Shown here in pieces: positions 63,201 through 64,000 of a DNA stretch of 64,000 nucleotides (positions are counted from its first letter, which is position 1; each line of letters begins with the position of its first letter). The notes beneath the pieces are model-generated. The model worked only from the letters and a program-made list of their open reading frames with translations. It was not told the origin of the DNA and searched no databases. This DNA is from Gymnothorax reevesii (lineage: Eukaryota > Chordata > Actinopteri > Anguilliformes > Muraenidae), in the NCBI GenBank assembly GCA_029721435.1, contig CM056583.1, positions 75,581,120-75,645,119 on the forward strand, read 5' to 3'. The position numbers and the translations under genes were made by a program.

Positions 63201-63957
63201 AATGAATGCCGATCTTTCCATTCATTTCCCTGGCATAGTTTGGGCACACTTGCCCACCTTAAAGAAGGAAGGGTCACTGCAAATCAATGCAGCGCAATCC
63301 TATGTGATTACCTTCATATCCTATAATGAAACATTCCTAATAAGAATGGAGTCGTATCTTCCAGTATGACAATGGCCCAAGCCCCAAAGGGCACAAGGGG
63401 TCACTGAATGGTTTTATGAGAAAGGAAATGATCCTAAGCATGCGCCACCCTCTTCACAGTCACCAGATCAACCAAACTCATATGGGAGAATTTGGAACAA
63501 CGTGCTCGACAGCACCATTACCATCATCAAGATACCAAATGAGGGAATATGTTTTGGAAGAAACTTACTCCATCCCTCCAGTAAGGTTTTACATTAGTAG
63601 ACTCCATAACATGGCAGGTTGAAGCAGATCTGGTAAATTGTGAAGACCCAAAACCTTGCTAAGACTATTTATGCTGACTGTTAATGCATCGCCCATGTGT
63701 CTGTGCCTTGGATTATGGCAGTGTTCCATAGTCACCGTGCAGCAGTAATGTTGCGGTACGCACTCACTCGGTCAATATCTCCAGCAAAGCCGGTGAGTTG
63801 GACTCTCGGGCCAGATGCAGCGGCGTTTCCCCTTCCTCATTGGGCAGAGTCACAGCCTGCAGGCCATCTGGGTGACGGAGGAGGAACTGTGACAGATGAA
63901 GCAGGCCCAGACGTACAGACAGGTGAAGAAGAGTCTCTCTGGGTGCAGGTGGGGACT
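3295..63957 (-). CDS. arhgef28: arhgef28 (RGNEF/p190RhoGEF) gene, 31 exons, both ends outside or uncertain
   Basis: Rho guanine nucleotide exchange factor. The family DH-PH module loads GTP on RhoA, and the mammalian protein works at focal adhesions with FAK and also binds RNA. I joined 31 minus-strand exons: all have AG acceptors and GT donors and all phases agree, giving about 1462 codons. Rough residues in the joined product: ankyrin-like 5-62, Ser-rich linker 180-540, C1 finger 560-605, DH 760-960, PH 985-1100, coiled coil 1310-1440. Residue strings such as [32 protein letters not shown] and [13 protein letters not shown] are hallmarks of this family as I recall it. The human protein is about 1700 residues, so roughly 150 N-terminal residues and up to 170 C-terminal ones are not seen. 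AKAP13 is the nearest alternative but has a giant exon that is missing here. Exon details follow as separate entries. Confidence 0.95.
4571..4758. mobile_element. Small inverted-repeat MITE, copy 1 (nested)
   Basis: Ends are cactgttataaac and its inverse gtttataacagtg, with further subterminal inverted text (gttattttaactg and cagttaaaataac). A second copy sits at 50783-50996. It lies within the TA-flanked element 4206-5300, so it inserted later. Confidence 0.7.
4955..5228 (-). mobile_element. Dual-hairpin element B (minus orientation)
   Basis: Read on the minus strand it starts with a hairpin near 5222-5190 (GCTTAACCG, GGCCCAAGGGGCTTATGC), very like the start of element A. It ends with the hairpin AGTGGC-TTT-GCCACT followed by ATTTTT. 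It has no 144-bp array and is only ~275 bp. The shared plan with element A suggests one family. Confidence 0.5.
5385..5530. mobile_element. hAT-type MITE remnant
   Basis: The text ggggccaagagtttgcaggt, then ttccattctaaccagccac, then accaggtgattacac resembles the interior of hAT-like MITEs such as the clean copy at 28081-28285. Ends are not preserved. Confidence 0.4.
6777..6824 (-). CDS. arhgef28: arhgef28 exon DD: coiled-coil lead-in (48 nt)
   Basis: A 48-nt exon with acceptor atttccccattgcag|GTG and donor CTTCAG|gtaagt. It encodes [16 protein letters not shown], matching mammalian IIQAIQNLTRLLYSLQ. Phase 0 on both sides. It opens the C-terminal coiled-coil region. Confidence 0.93.
6825..8604 (-). 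other. arhgef28: arhgef28 intron DD/CC
   Basis: About 1.8 kb with a purine-rich GAGA stretch near 7000-7050. I see no repeat family or exon that I can support. The 89-codon frame at 7918-8187 lacks any recognisable feature. Confidence 0.7.
8605..8753 (-). CDS. arhgef28: arhgef28 exon CC: Ser-rich linker into coiled coil
   Basis: A 149-nt exon whose acceptor is an unusual uninterrupted 12-T run followed by aag|CC. The donor is CTGAAA|gtaggt. It encodes [30 protein letters not shown] and [19 protein letters not shown]. It begins with two bases of a split Ser codon and ends in phase 0. The region is the weakly conserved equivalent of the mammalian stretch before SQSEIIQAIQNL. Confidence 0.82.
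8846..9338. repeat. Tandem duplication, two ~246-bp units
   Basis: Two adjacent diverged copies share aataaactgaaatgta, ccctaataaagctata, gtgtggcatataa and attcattaatcat, at 8868 and 9114 onward. It lies in the intron between exons CC and BB. An intronic tandem duplication without coding content. Confidence 0.75.
9590..9840 (+). mobile_element. LINE (RTE-like) 3' tail, decayed
   Basis: Contains a gtttgatgtaaatatctaaa, then acggtttccaagttatagcc block followed by a GC-rich end with ccctccctcctggcgggaga, then cataatta. This order (weak Ser/Thr-free 3' UTR, 'cggttttcaagttat' text, short GC hairpin, terminal taatta) is typical of RTE-type LINE tails. A similar tail occurs at 35990-36210. Confidence 0.45.
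10111..10251 (-). CDS. arhgef28: arhgef28 exon BB: Ser/Thr-rich linker
   Basis: A 141-nt exon with acceptor atatatttccag|CGGA and donor GAAT|gtgagg. The frame dictated by exon AA reads [20 protein letters not shown] and then [17 protein letters not shown]. It is poorly conserved, as expected for this disordered region. The call rests on splice sites and on phase agreement with AA and CC. Confidence 0.83.
10527..10709 (-). CDS. arhgef28: arhgef28 exon AA: post-PH helical segment
   Basis: A 183-nt exon with acceptor tatcttcttctacag|AGAC and donor GAGG|gtgagc. It encodes [28 protein letters not shown] and [20 protein letters not shown]. It corresponds to mammalian NQDQQICAYLEEKLHIYAEL and HLLIKPDPGEPPQAASLL. 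This Lbc-family extension follows PH. It leaves one base. Confidence 0.95.
10900..10991 (-). CDS. arhgef28: arhgef28 exon Z: acidic post-PH linker
   Basis: A 92-nt exon with acceptor cgtccctaatttcag|TTG and donor CAGG|gtgagtg. It encodes [20 protein letters not shown] and then [10 protein letters not shown]. The mammalian counterpart is CPEEKGGRTSESDEDKRKAE, so position and character are conserved. It leaves one base. Confidence 0.94.
11186..11364 (-). CDS. arhgef28: arhgef28 exon Y: C-terminal half of the PH domain
   Basis: A 179-nt exon with acceptor attgacag|GACCAG and donor GGAGAG|gtgcta. It encodes [40 protein letters not shown] and [19 protein letters not shown], ending with the conserved Trp-containing C-terminal PH helix. 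It leaves two bases. The donor gtgcta is below consensus. Confidence 0.96.
11365..12244 (-). other. arhgef28: arhgef28 intron Y/X
   Basis: 880 bp within the PH-domain part of the gene. AT-rich, with no repeat or exon that I can support. Confidence 0.8.
12245..12321 (-). CDS. arhgef28: arhgef28 exon X: PH domain strands
   Basis: A 77-nt exon with acceptor ttttcctctgtag|ACAT and donor GCTGTG|gtaggt. With the base from W it reads [20 protein letters not shown] and YIFAAV, matching mammalian [20 protein letters not shown]. In Lbc-family GEFs this PH face binds activated RhoA and gives positive feedback. It ends in phase 0. Confidence 0.96.
12434..12688 (-). CDS. arhgef28: arhgef28 exon W: end of DH and start of PH domain
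   Basis: A 255-nt exon with acceptor ttggttacag|CGGG and donor AAGG|gtcagc. It encodes [20 protein letters not shown], the DH-PH connecting helix [20 protein letters not shown], and [20 protein letters not shown] and [16 protein letters not shown], the first PH strands. It is highly conserved with the mammalian protein. It leaves one base. Confidence 0.96.
12848..13020 (+). mobile_element. Decayed fish LINE 3' tail (interspersed repeat)
   Basis: Contains catccattcatccatagatt, cctatcccagcatgcattt, accctggacaatttg and gaatgtttttggactttggg-type text in the order of a very common fish interspersed repeat. It lies in the intron between exons W and V. Confidence 0.5.
13215..13332 (-). CDS. arhgef28: arhgef28 exon V: DH conserved region 3
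   Basis: A 118-nt exon with acceptor catattgttccag|CAAC and donor CACAGG|gtcagt. It encodes [20 protein letters not shown] and then [39 protein letters not shown] is the signature alpha-8 region of Lbc-type DH domains and is fully conserved. It leaves one base. Confidence 0.97.
13708..13833 (-). CDS. arhgef28: arhgef28 exon U: DH domain middle
   Basis: A 126-nt exon (42 codons, phase 0 on both sides) with acceptor atggtttcag|TTC and donor ATCAAA|gtatgt. It encodes [20 protein letters not shown] and then [20 protein letters not shown]. This matches mammalian KKIYGEFCCHHKEAVNLFKE. A symmetric exon: loss would keep frame but delete part of the exchange domain. Confidence 0.96.
13937..14335. mobile_element. 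Palindromic Tc1/mariner MITE with ~115-bp inverted repeats
   Basis: Flanked by TA (13935-13936 and 14336-14337). The left arm (ggcacgtta, aaaacagaatacaatgattt, ttcaattgaatacactgcaa) returns inverted on the right to near 14219. Its subterminal text also occurs in the Tc1-like copy starting at 34922, so this is a deletion derivative of the same family. It lies in the intron between exons U and T, inside the DH-coding region. Confidence 0.85.
14381..14631 (-). CDS. arhgef28: arhgef28 exon T: DH domain helices 1-3
   Basis: A 251-nt exon with acceptor ctggctcacccag|AGC and donor CACCAA|gtgagtg. It encodes [40 protein letters not shown] and SLDEIF...[16 protein letters not shown]. This is the catalytic core beginning of the exchange domain. 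The Glu in YELMQTE, essential for GEF activity in Dbl proteins generally, is intact. It ends in phase 0. Confidence 0.97.
14632..15024 (-). other. arhgef28: arhgef28 intron T/S
   Basis: 393 bp of AT-rich sequence with an A-run; nothing further seen. Confidence 0.75.
15025..15165 (-). CDS. arhgef28: arhgef28 exon S: start of the DH domain
   Basis: A 141-nt exon with acceptor gatgcttgtcctcag|ACAC and donor TATG|gtgagtc. It encodes [30 protein letters not shown] and [25 protein letters not shown] and KRQDVI-type strings are conserved in ARHGEF28, and RRQDVIYE opens helix alpha-1 (conserved region 1) of the Dbl-homology domain, which contacts RhoA switch I. Confidence 0.95.
15263..15420. mobile_element. 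Short inverted-repeat MITE
   Basis: The arms acatgtcatatgaaagtt and aactttcatatgacatg face each other around a short loop, with further pairing of gagtttagtaaatttt and aaatttactcaacgag. About 158 bp in the intron between exons S and R. Superfamily unclear. Confidence 0.65.
15421..16173 (-). other. arhgef28: arhgef28 intron S/R, remainder
   Basis: Unique-looking AT-rich sequence. The text gctaacgttagcttgatagc near 15594-15613 forms small palindromes. No exon seen. Confidence 0.65.
16174..16295 (-). CDS. arhgef28: arhgef28 exon R: SHSEELLQ motif
   Basis: A 122-nt exon with acceptor tttacctcag|AAGG and donor GAGG|gtaatg. It encodes [20 protein letters not shown] and then [16 protein letters not shown]. 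The RSHSEELLQ...SSPSTDS string is diagnostic: mammals have RSRSHSDELLQ...SSPSTES. This is the regulatory, Ser-rich stretch before the DH domain. Confidence 0.95.
16385..16560 (+). mobile_element. SINE/LINE-tail fragment
   Basis: The text ctgacacttttatccaaagt, then ggagcaattagggttataaa, then gccttgctcagggatcc is the diverged form of a widespread fish repeat (cttttatccaaagcgactta ... ccttgctcaagggcc). The remaining intron sequence to 17218 is very AT-rich (TATA runs near 16985-17030). Confidence 0.5.
17219..17357 (-). CDS. arhgef28: arhgef28 exon Q: Ser/Pro linker
   Basis: A 139-nt exon with acceptor attttactttcag|GTGG and donor GAGCG|gtgagc. The frame set by exon P reads [20 protein letters not shown] and then [21 protein letters not shown]. 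It resembles the mammalian SSSVPVGLPTGRRE and PLSRSVPG strings. The longer open frame in another phase (17133-17357) is a shadow. It leaves two bases. Confidence 0.9.
17358..19017 (-). other. arhgef28: arhgef28 introns Q/P and P/O
   Basis: Apart from exon P (18396-18453) I see only AT-rich unique sequence. No recognisable mobile element boundaries. Confidence 0.65.
18396..18453 (-). CDS. arhgef28: arhgef28 exon P: post-C1 linker micro-exon
   Basis: A 58-nt exon with acceptor ctgtttttttacag|AAAC and donor CACAGA|gtgagtc. It encodes [19 protein letters not shown] and leaves one base. The mammalian segment KFQEKYNKNKPQT follows the finger in the same way. Without this exon the phases of O and Q do not agree, which independently supports it. 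Confidence 0.88.
19018..19073 (-). CDS. arhgef28: arhgef28 exon O: second half of the C1 zinc finger
   Basis: A 56-nt exon with acceptor acttccttcccag|ACTGC and donor ATTAAG|gtagaa. Together with exon N it reads [20 protein letters not shown], completing C-X2-C-X4-H-X2-C-X6-C, so all zinc ligands are present. It was found by completing the finger and confirmed by splice sites and phase (takes two bases, ends in phase 0). The family counterpart reads CSNCNANVHKGCKDAAPAC. Confidence 0.93.
19392..19734 (+). mobile_element. TTAA-flanked MITE (Kolobok/piggyBac type), copy 1
   Basis: Perfect TTAA duplications at 19388-19391 and 19735-19738. Ends are AGGTGCGCTATGCAAG and GCAT...GGCACCT, with inverted subterminal text (caagtttgttgacatcactt against gcgcagaaagtaaacaaact). 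A second copy in opposite orientation lies at 30336-30676. It lies in the short intron between the two halves of the C1 finger (exons O and N). Confidence 0.85.
19782..19917 (-). CDS. arhgef28: arhgef28 exon N: first half of the C1 zinc finger
   Basis: A 136-nt exon starting [11 protein letters not shown] and then NSHHFTAGS...[17 protein letters not shown]. It contributes the first His, the C-X2-C pair (CLVC) and the next Cys of a C1-type finger; spacing is H-X12-C-X2-C-X11-C. The acceptor ttttgaaag|GGC has a poor pyrimidine tract. The donor CCC|gtgagtt is strong. It leaves one base (C). In the family the finger is a protein/lipid contact module and is not a proven diacylglycerol binder. Confidence 0.93.
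19918..20444 (-). other. arhgef28: arhgef28 intron N/M
   Basis: 527 bp, AT-rich, nothing further seen. Confidence 0.75.
20445..20568 (-). CDS. arhgef28: arhgef28 exon M: pre-C1 basic segment
   Basis: A 124-nt exon with acceptor ttttttctgcctccag|AATT and donor AACAAG|gtaagg. It encodes [20 protein letters not shown] and then [15 protein letters not shown]. It matches the mammalian EEEWDKYIIPAKSESEKYKV segment almost residue for residue and leads into the Lys-rich run before the zinc finger. It ends in phase 0. Confidence 0.95.
20569..21225 (-). other. arhgef28: arhgef28 intron M/L
   Basis: 657 bp with no clear repeat boundary. The overlapping plus-strand frames at 20777-21095 show no recognisable protein. 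Confidence 0.7.
21226..21327 (-). CDS. arhgef28: arhgef28 exon L: in-frame cassette exon (102 nt)
   Basis: A 102-nt exon with acceptor ttgtttcccgtag|GGAG and donor AAAGA|gtacgtggg. It encodes [20 protein letters not shown] and then [13 protein letters not shown], a basic stretch followed by a likely helix. The length is a multiple of three. Skipping it joins K to M as [12 protein letters not shown], close to the mammalian ENRIQEEEWDKY, so it is probably alternatively spliced. Confidence 0.82.
21605..21627. repeat. (AAAT)n microsatellite
   Basis: Five to six aaat units directly visible in the intron between exons L and K. Confidence 0.85.
23285..23930 (+). mobile_element. Decayed Tc1-like transposase fragment
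   Basis: Runs of text match a common fish Tc1 family: gaacggccagataggtttga, gcctgaggtagatgggccac, gtgtcaacagttcagattgg, tggtggtggtgtaatggtct and atgcatccctttatggtcac. Both terminal repeats are missing and frames are broken many times, so it is a dead fragment. It lies in the 3.4-kb intron L/K; the rest of that intron is AT-rich with no exon found. Confidence 0.75.
24762..24804 (-). CDS. arhgef28: arhgef28 exon K: QRAISLPE micro-exon
   Basis: A 43-nt exon with acceptor catctgcag|AGCAG and donor AAAAG|gtacgc. It encodes (K/E)[14 protein letters not shown], whose first residue depends on the preceding exon. The mammalian counterpart reads EEQRAYSLSEP, so this is the conserved core of the linker. 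It leaves two bases that splice in phase to exon L or directly to exon M. Confidence 0.85.
24805..25497 (-). other. arhgef28: arhgef28 intron K/J
   Basis: About 0.7 kb with a short CA-rich patch near 25280-25310. Nothing else recognised. Confidence 0.7.
25498..25578 (-). CDS. arhgef28: arhgef28 exon J: in-frame cassette exon (81 nt)
   Basis: An 81-nt exon with acceptor ttcttgccctgtag|ATGG and donor GTTA|gtaagta. It encodes [20 protein letters not shown] and then SLLNPV, a Leu/Ser repeat. The length is a multiple of three and the flanking phases match, so skipping joins I to K in frame ([11 protein letters not shown]), which resembles the mammalian EEQRAYSLSEP. The splice sites are good. Inclusion in mature transcripts is an inference. 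Confidence 0.78.
26052..26163 (-). CDS. arhgef28: arhgef28 exon [13 protein letters not shown] motif
   Basis: A 112-nt exon with acceptor ttctctttag|GAT and donor GAAG|gtctgt. It encodes [20 protein letters not shown] and then LVRPSFTRD. The [10 protein letters not shown] core is a conserved Ser-rich motif in ARHGEF28 and a plausible kinase or 14-3-3 target (inference). It leaves one base, G, which is compatible with either exon J or exon K next. Confidence 0.92.
26164..27121 (-). other. arhgef28: arhgef28 intron I/H
   Basis: Unique-looking AT-rich sequence; no repeat with clear ends and no exon seen. Confidence 0.65.
27122..27165. repeat. (AC)n/(GT)n microsatellite next to the exon H donor
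   Basis: An imperfect (AC)n run on the plus strand, which is (GT)n in the arhgef28 transcript, beginning about 27 nt after the exon H donor. GT/UG repeats near donors can bind splicing factors (general knowledge). Confidence 0.9.
27192..27393 (-). CDS. arhgef28: arhgef28 exon H: acidic/serine linker with a weak donor
   Basis: A 202-nt exon with acceptor gttcttcccacag|CCCC. It encodes [15 protein letters not shown] and later [19 protein letters not shown], matching the mammalian SSLDALDADSEGE and PSGDELDSFE strings. The only in-phase donor is GCG|gtactgaac, which is weak, and a GT microsatellite begins about 30 nt inside the intron. Phase 0 at this donor agrees with exon I. A longer exon using a donor nearer the repeat cannot be excluded. 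Confidence 0.85.
28081..28285. mobile_element. hAT MITE with perfect 8-bp target duplication
   Basis: GTTTACAG occurs immediately on both sides (28073-28080 and 28286-28293). Terminal inverted repeats start CAGGGATACTCA and continue through ttttccagaatgagcc and the gggtgcaggctttc text. The 205-bp element has no coding capacity. The 8-bp duplication and CAGGG ends are hAT hallmarks. It lies in the intron between exons H and G. Confidence 0.92.
28381..28673. mobile_element. TATAG-rich MITE
   Basis: Internally repetitive actatagtaaactac text, palindromic throughout, bounded by ccttataaaaatgtac and an inverted tttttcataaagg. This kind of 'taaactatagtaaacta' element is widespread in fish. Just upstream of the exon G donor in the intron. 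Confidence 0.6.
28768..29066 (-). CDS. arhgef28: arhgef28 exon G: Ser/Pro-rich linker
   Basis: A 299-nt exon with acceptor tttctcctgtttcag|GTG and donor CTAAG|gtgagac. It reads [17 protein letters not shown] and continues with a Ser/Pro/Gly-rich region including [15 protein letters not shown]. It starts in phase 0 and leaves two bases. The opening VSDRDIKYS matches the mammalian VGDLDISYI just after the YAN motif. The rest is low complexity, probably disordered and phosphorylated. No domain is visible. Confidence 0.9.
29112..29300 (+). mobile_element. Fish interspersed repeat (LINE-tail type), 5' part
   Basis: The text ggtggtgcactgggtacggc, tgttacctcacaaca, gggtttcctctgggtactct and gttaattggagactctaa follows the order of a very common fish repeat (gtggcgcagtgggtagcgct ... 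gggtttcctccgggtgctcc). Its likely continuation lies at 29820-29880 after an insertion. Confidence 0.6.
29305..29800. mobile_element. hAT-type MITE, decayed, inserted in the repeat above
   Basis: Starts tagggttgcatcatatacc and ends ttgccatatcctgcagccgt, a diverged form of the CAGGGCTGCACGATAT inverted ends of a common fish hAT family. Interior contains ttatcgcgttgcatatcgct. Target duplication not evident. Confidence 0.6.
30336..30676 (-). mobile_element. TTAA-type MITE, copy 2 (inverted relative to copy 1)
   Basis: Same family as 19392-19734. The right side has TTAA at 30677-30680; the left has a degenerate TTGA. Read from the right it gives AGGTGCACTATTCAAGTTTG and then ttgacatcacttctgttgac, matching copy 1 in order. 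It lies in the intron between exons G and F. Confidence 0.85.
31048..31172 (-). CDS. arhgef28: arhgef28 exon F: linker with [10 protein letters not shown] motif
   Basis: A 125-nt exon with acceptor tttactccag|AGAAAGG and donor CAG|gtaagca. It encodes 41 full codons after one split codon and ends in phase 0. The motif [16 protein letters not shown] matches the mammalian NGGDEVYANCMVIDQ segment. In-frame ATG codons ([13 protein letters not shown]) could serve as starts for a transcript launched from within the large upstream intron, but this is inference only. Confidence 0.9.
32633..32879. mobile_element. Inverted-repeat MITE (CACTGT ends)
   Basis: Left arm CACTGTGAACCCC, then gtgtggtgaactcaaatgtt and accaagtacctcaaaaaa; the right arm is its inverse (ttttttgaggtaattggtt, aacatttgagttcaccacac, gggtttacagcg). 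Preceded by TA, followed by CA. About 247 bp. Confidence 0.8.
34560..34720 (+). mobile_element. LINE (RTE-like) 3' tail fragment
   Basis: The text atctagacctgtgtccggat, then aaatttggtggtgatcagtt, then gaatagtttttgattaaatc and a CA-rich end follow the layout of RTE-type LINE 3' UTRs. Strongly decayed. Confidence 0.5.
34922..35958 (+). mobile_element. Tc1-like transposon copy, 3' truncated, transposase broken
   Basis: Starts after TA (34920-34921) with caaaccccaattccaatgaa and the subterminal text also seen in the MITE 13937-14335. A transposase fragment begins at 35283 with [13 protein letters not shown] and contains a clear paired-type helix-turn-helix ([20 protein letters not shown]). Later text (gtctgatgagtccacatttc, ctgcagtccagacctgtcaa) is the DDE catalytic half, out of frame. 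The right inverted repeat is missing, replaced by the LINE tail at 35990-36210. The copy is inactive. Confidence 0.85.
35990..36210 (+). mobile_element. LINE (RTE-like) 3' tail
   Basis: Contains acaccaagttctgtagagaa, then atagtgaacggttttcaagt, tatgctcctgaaacagacag, repeats of acagacgg and a terminal hairpin cccccgcattatatgctggggg followed by ataata. This is the typical 3' end of RTE-type elements. It truncates the Tc1 copy to its left. Confidence 0.6.
38361..38811 (+). mobile_element. Retroposon with A tail and 16-bp target duplication
   Basis: AATGATGAAATAATTG is present at 38345-38360 and again at 38812-38827, directly flanking a 451-bp insert ending in about 18 A. This is target-primed reverse transcription. 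The insert holds a TA/TG microsatellite block (38433-38560) and ends with aggcccccaaaatggggggg, ggaggg, ttt and the A run. It has no open frame. It is either a 5'-truncated LINE 3' UTR or a processed copy of an RNA; I do not recognise the source. Confidence 0.88.
39249..39275. repeat. (CT)n microsatellite
   Basis: About 13 ct units, followed by more pyrimidine-rich sequence to 39325. Confidence 0.85.
40905..41290 (-). promoter_or_regulatory. arhgef28: Possible internal promoter and 5' non-coding exon of arhgef28
   Basis: Minus-strand sequence here is GC-rich (cggcccccgccctcagcccg on the plus strand, 41229-41270) in an otherwise AT-rich intron. It ends in a consensus donor GAAAAG|gtgagtt at 40905. 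The frame that would join exon F has stops here, so such an exon could only be 5' untranslated, with translation starting at an ATG in exon F. No TATA box was found. This is inference from composition and one splice site. Confidence 0.25.
44146..44620 (-). mobile_element. LINE 3' end in antisense, with (AGTA)n tail
   Basis: Read on the minus strand it ends with aaagtgctctataaataaagtt-like text followed by (TACT)n (44146-44169), the usual 3' tail of a CR1/Rex-type fish LINE. Upstream text (tagggcgttccatagttttg, caaaagctcggtcaccacgc, ttgtccttggtacagacagc) belongs to the widespread fish version of that tail. The 80-codon frame 44361-44603 is not a gene. Confidence 0.7.
44978..46542 (-). mobile_element. 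Nearly full-length Tc1-like transposon, transposase broken
   Basis: TA flanks both sides (44976-44977 and 46543-46544). Terminal inverted repeats of at least 46 bp start CAACCCCAATTCCGAAATAG on the left and CAACCCCAATTTCAAAGTAG from the right. The 1565-bp length is right for the superfamily. Transposase runs on the minus strand; [20 protein letters not shown] at about 45640 is the region around the second catalytic Asp. Frames are interrupted by many stops, so it is a non-functional copy. Confidence 0.88.
48363..48496. mobile_element. Near-perfect palindromic MITE (~134 bp)
   Basis: The arms cgcacgacagataacattca, then aagtcaatg, and the inverse cattgactttgaatgtcatctg, are separated by only about 6 nt. 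Outer arms tagctgctttc and gaaagcggcta extend the stem. It would form a long hairpin in RNA. Confidence 0.8.
49679..49965. mobile_element. MITE with TA target duplication (CACTCTCAGAAA ends)
   Basis: Flanked by TA on each side. Terminal inverted repeats of about 40 bp: CACTCTCAGAAATAGGGGTA, then cagcaggagtccatttctg, against the exact inverse on the right. The interior contains repeated ggtacctt-like text. 287 bp. Confidence 0.88.
50783..50996. mobile_element. Small inverted-repeat MITE, copy 2
   Basis: Same family as 4571-4758: cactgtttcaaactgactga on the left, gtcagtttataacggtg on the right, with shared taattttaactgtaagt interior. Confidence 0.65.
51567..52573. mobile_element. ~1-kb element with CCC(A/G)CATGGAAAGAA ends and CATATATG arrays
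   Basis: Left end CCCGCATGGAAAGAACCTAT and right end, read inward, CCCCACATGGAAAGAATGTA. Just inside both ends are repeated cctatatgcggcatatatgt-like strings. No coding frame survives. A target duplication is not clear, so the superfamily is unassigned. Confidence 0.7.
54098..54410 (-). mobile_element. Possible dual-hairpin element C
   Basis: On the minus strand the end reads AGCCCC...GGGGCTACAAATAAT, a 7-bp stem hairpin followed by an AT tail, and the start contains CACCCGCGACCAATGGGTG. This plan (CCAATGGG hairpin at the start, hairpin plus A/T tail at the end) recalls elements A and B, but similarity is weaker. Confidence 0.35.
55126..55189 (-). CDS. arhgef28: arhgef28 exon E: acidic linker before the giant intron
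   Basis: A 64-nt exon with acceptor cctctttctcag|GTT and donor TTTG|gtaata. It encodes [20 protein letters not shown] and then FG, and leaves one base that joins exon F in phase. It is the last exon before a ~24-kb intron. The acidic composition fits a disordered linker. The donor is moderate rather than strong. Confidence 0.78.
55307..55330. repeat. (AC)n microsatellite
   Basis: About 11 ac units in a CA-rich stretch (55260-55400) in the intron between exons E and D. Confidence 0.85.
56778..56824 (-). CDS. arhgef28: arhgef28 exon D: linker micro-exon
   Basis: A 47-nt exon with acceptor ctctttgtcag|ATATT and donor ATACG|gtgagt. It takes one base from exon C, encodes [16 protein letters not shown] and ends in phase 0. 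It was found from splice sites and phase alone because it is too short for ORF scanning. Its sequence is poorly conserved with mammals, so the call rests on the perfect splice context and the fit to both neighbours. Confidence 0.75.
56825..60180 (-). other. arhgef28: arhgef28 intron D/C, with a CpG-rich patch
   Basis: 3.4 kb. The stretch 57840-58115 is clearly richer in CG dinucleotides than its surroundings and may be regulatory. At 59820-59860 a gtctgcctgtctgttt run resembles an antisense LINE tail. No exon found. Confidence 0.5.
60181..60253 (-). CDS. arhgef28: arhgef28 exon C: acidic linker
   Basis: A 73-nt exon between ctcttctgtag|GGT and AATG|gttagtt. It begins in phase 0 and leaves one base. 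It encodes 24 residues beginning [15 protein letters not shown]. The HNEHE string is also present in the mammalian linker, which supports it as a real exon despite its small size. The donor gttagt is slightly off consensus. Confidence 0.83.
60254..60837 (-). other. arhgef28: arhgef28 intron C/B
   Basis: 584 bp, AT-rich; nothing recognised. The plus-strand frame 60189-60584 overlaps exon C and is a shadow. Confidence 0.75.
60838..61009 (-). CDS. arhgef28: arhgef28 exon B: post-ankyrin helical segment
   Basis: Acceptor ttttccag|CCC and donor GGAAA|gtgagtgt. The first base completes a codon with the two bases left by exon A, and the exon ends on a codon boundary. It encodes 57 further residues, including [13 protein letters not shown] and [18 protein letters not shown]. 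This amphipathic helix corresponds to the mammalian stretch with EHLLEADIKLFRKYF after the ankyrin part. No enzymatic motif is visible. Confidence 0.88.
61010..63767 (-). other. arhgef28: arhgef28 intron B/A
   Basis: 2.8 kb. 61010-63300 shows AT-rich unique sequence with no supported exon; the decayed Tc1 fragment follows near exon A. Confidence 0.65.
63325..63640 (+). mobile_element. Decayed Tc1-like transposase 3' fragment
   Basis: The text ccagtatgacaatggcccaa, tcacagtcaccagatcaacc, atgggagaatttggaacaac, gtgctcgacagcaccatta and aaataccaaatgagggaatatg follows the order of a common fish Tc1 family around and after the last catalytic residues. Frames are broken and ends lost. It lies in the intron just downstream of exon A. 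Confidence 0.7.
63768..63957 (-). CDS. arhgef28: arhgef28 exon A: ankyrin-like repeat segment
   Basis: This is the most 5' exon visible; earlier exons lie past the window edge. It follows a pyrimidine tract ending in catgtag and ends at the donor A|gtgagtgcg. It starts with two bases of a split codon and ends with two. The 62 full codons contain [20 protein letters not shown] and [13 protein letters not shown], the helix-turn-helix pattern of ankyrin repeats, which in the family lies after an Ig-like/IPT N-terminal segment. It is probably a protein-interaction surface. Near-identical text in mammalian ARHGEF28 makes the call firm. Confidence 0.93.
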
Positions 63958-64000
63958 CTACATGCAGTACAGACAAGAGGAAGAAAGAAAGAAAGAGATT

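Noticed and set aside
3295..63957. AKAP13 or ARHGEF18 as the identity of the gene
   Set aside because: AKAP13 would show a multi-kilobase exon between the ankyrin and C1 parts, which is absent. ARHGEF18 lacks the ankyrin part. Motifs SHSEELLQ...SSPSTDS and YANSMLVDQ fit ARHGEF28.
1..64000. Endogenous retrovirus or LTR element
   Set aside because: No pair of long direct repeats, primer-binding site or gag/pol/env-like frame was recognised.
1..64000. tRNA, rRNA or other structured RNA genes
   Set aside because: No cloverleaf with intact A and B boxes or conserved rRNA text was found by eye; a tRNA/Rfam scan would be decisive.

Overview
The window is vertebrate nuclear DNA, almost certainly from a ray-finned (teleost-type) fish. 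It is AT-rich and intron-rich, full of Tc1/mariner, hAT, TTAA-type and palindromic MITE copies, LINE 3' tails and microsatellites, and has no long open frames. There is no prokaryotic operon structure, no RNA gene and no CRISPR array.

One host gene fills the window on the minus strand: arhgef28 (RGNEF, p190RhoGEF), a Rho guanine nucleotide exchange factor. I placed 31 exons between 63957 (5' side) and 3295 (3' side). Every junction has AG/GT borders, and the reading phase carries over from each exon to the next, giving about 4388 coding nt (about 1462 codons). In order the product has an ankyrin-like segment, a Ser-rich linker, a C1-type zinc finger, a DH domain, a PH domain, a low-complexity linker and a Glu/Arg/Gln-rich coiled coil. 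The first N-terminal exons lie beyond 64000. The C-terminal tail is either beyond position 1 or is cut short by a stop just past the last exon. AKAP13 was excluded mainly because its very large single exon is absent.

Layout. 1-3294: intron or 3' flank with a ~58-bp minisatellite, split by an unusual dual-hairpin element that carries a ~144-bp tandem array. 3295-16295: coiled-coil, PH, DH and pre-DH exons. 17219-21327: linker, C1 and pre-C1 exons. 21328-31172: Ser-rich linker exons between introns with MITEs. 31173-55125: one ~24-kb intron packed with transposons and a possible internal promoter. 55126-63957: N-terminal exons including the ankyrin-like part.

Main points for a second look: (1) a group of dual-hairpin elements, three copies in the window, one carrying the 144-bp array; (2) the last visible coding exon ends inside a minisatellite unit that supplies both its splice donor and, if read through, a stop codon; (3) two phase-neutral cassette exons (81 and 102 nt) whose joint skipping gives the mammalian-like linker; (4) a retroposon with a perfect 16-bp target duplication and A tail; (5) a weak donor beside a GT microsatellite in the linker region.
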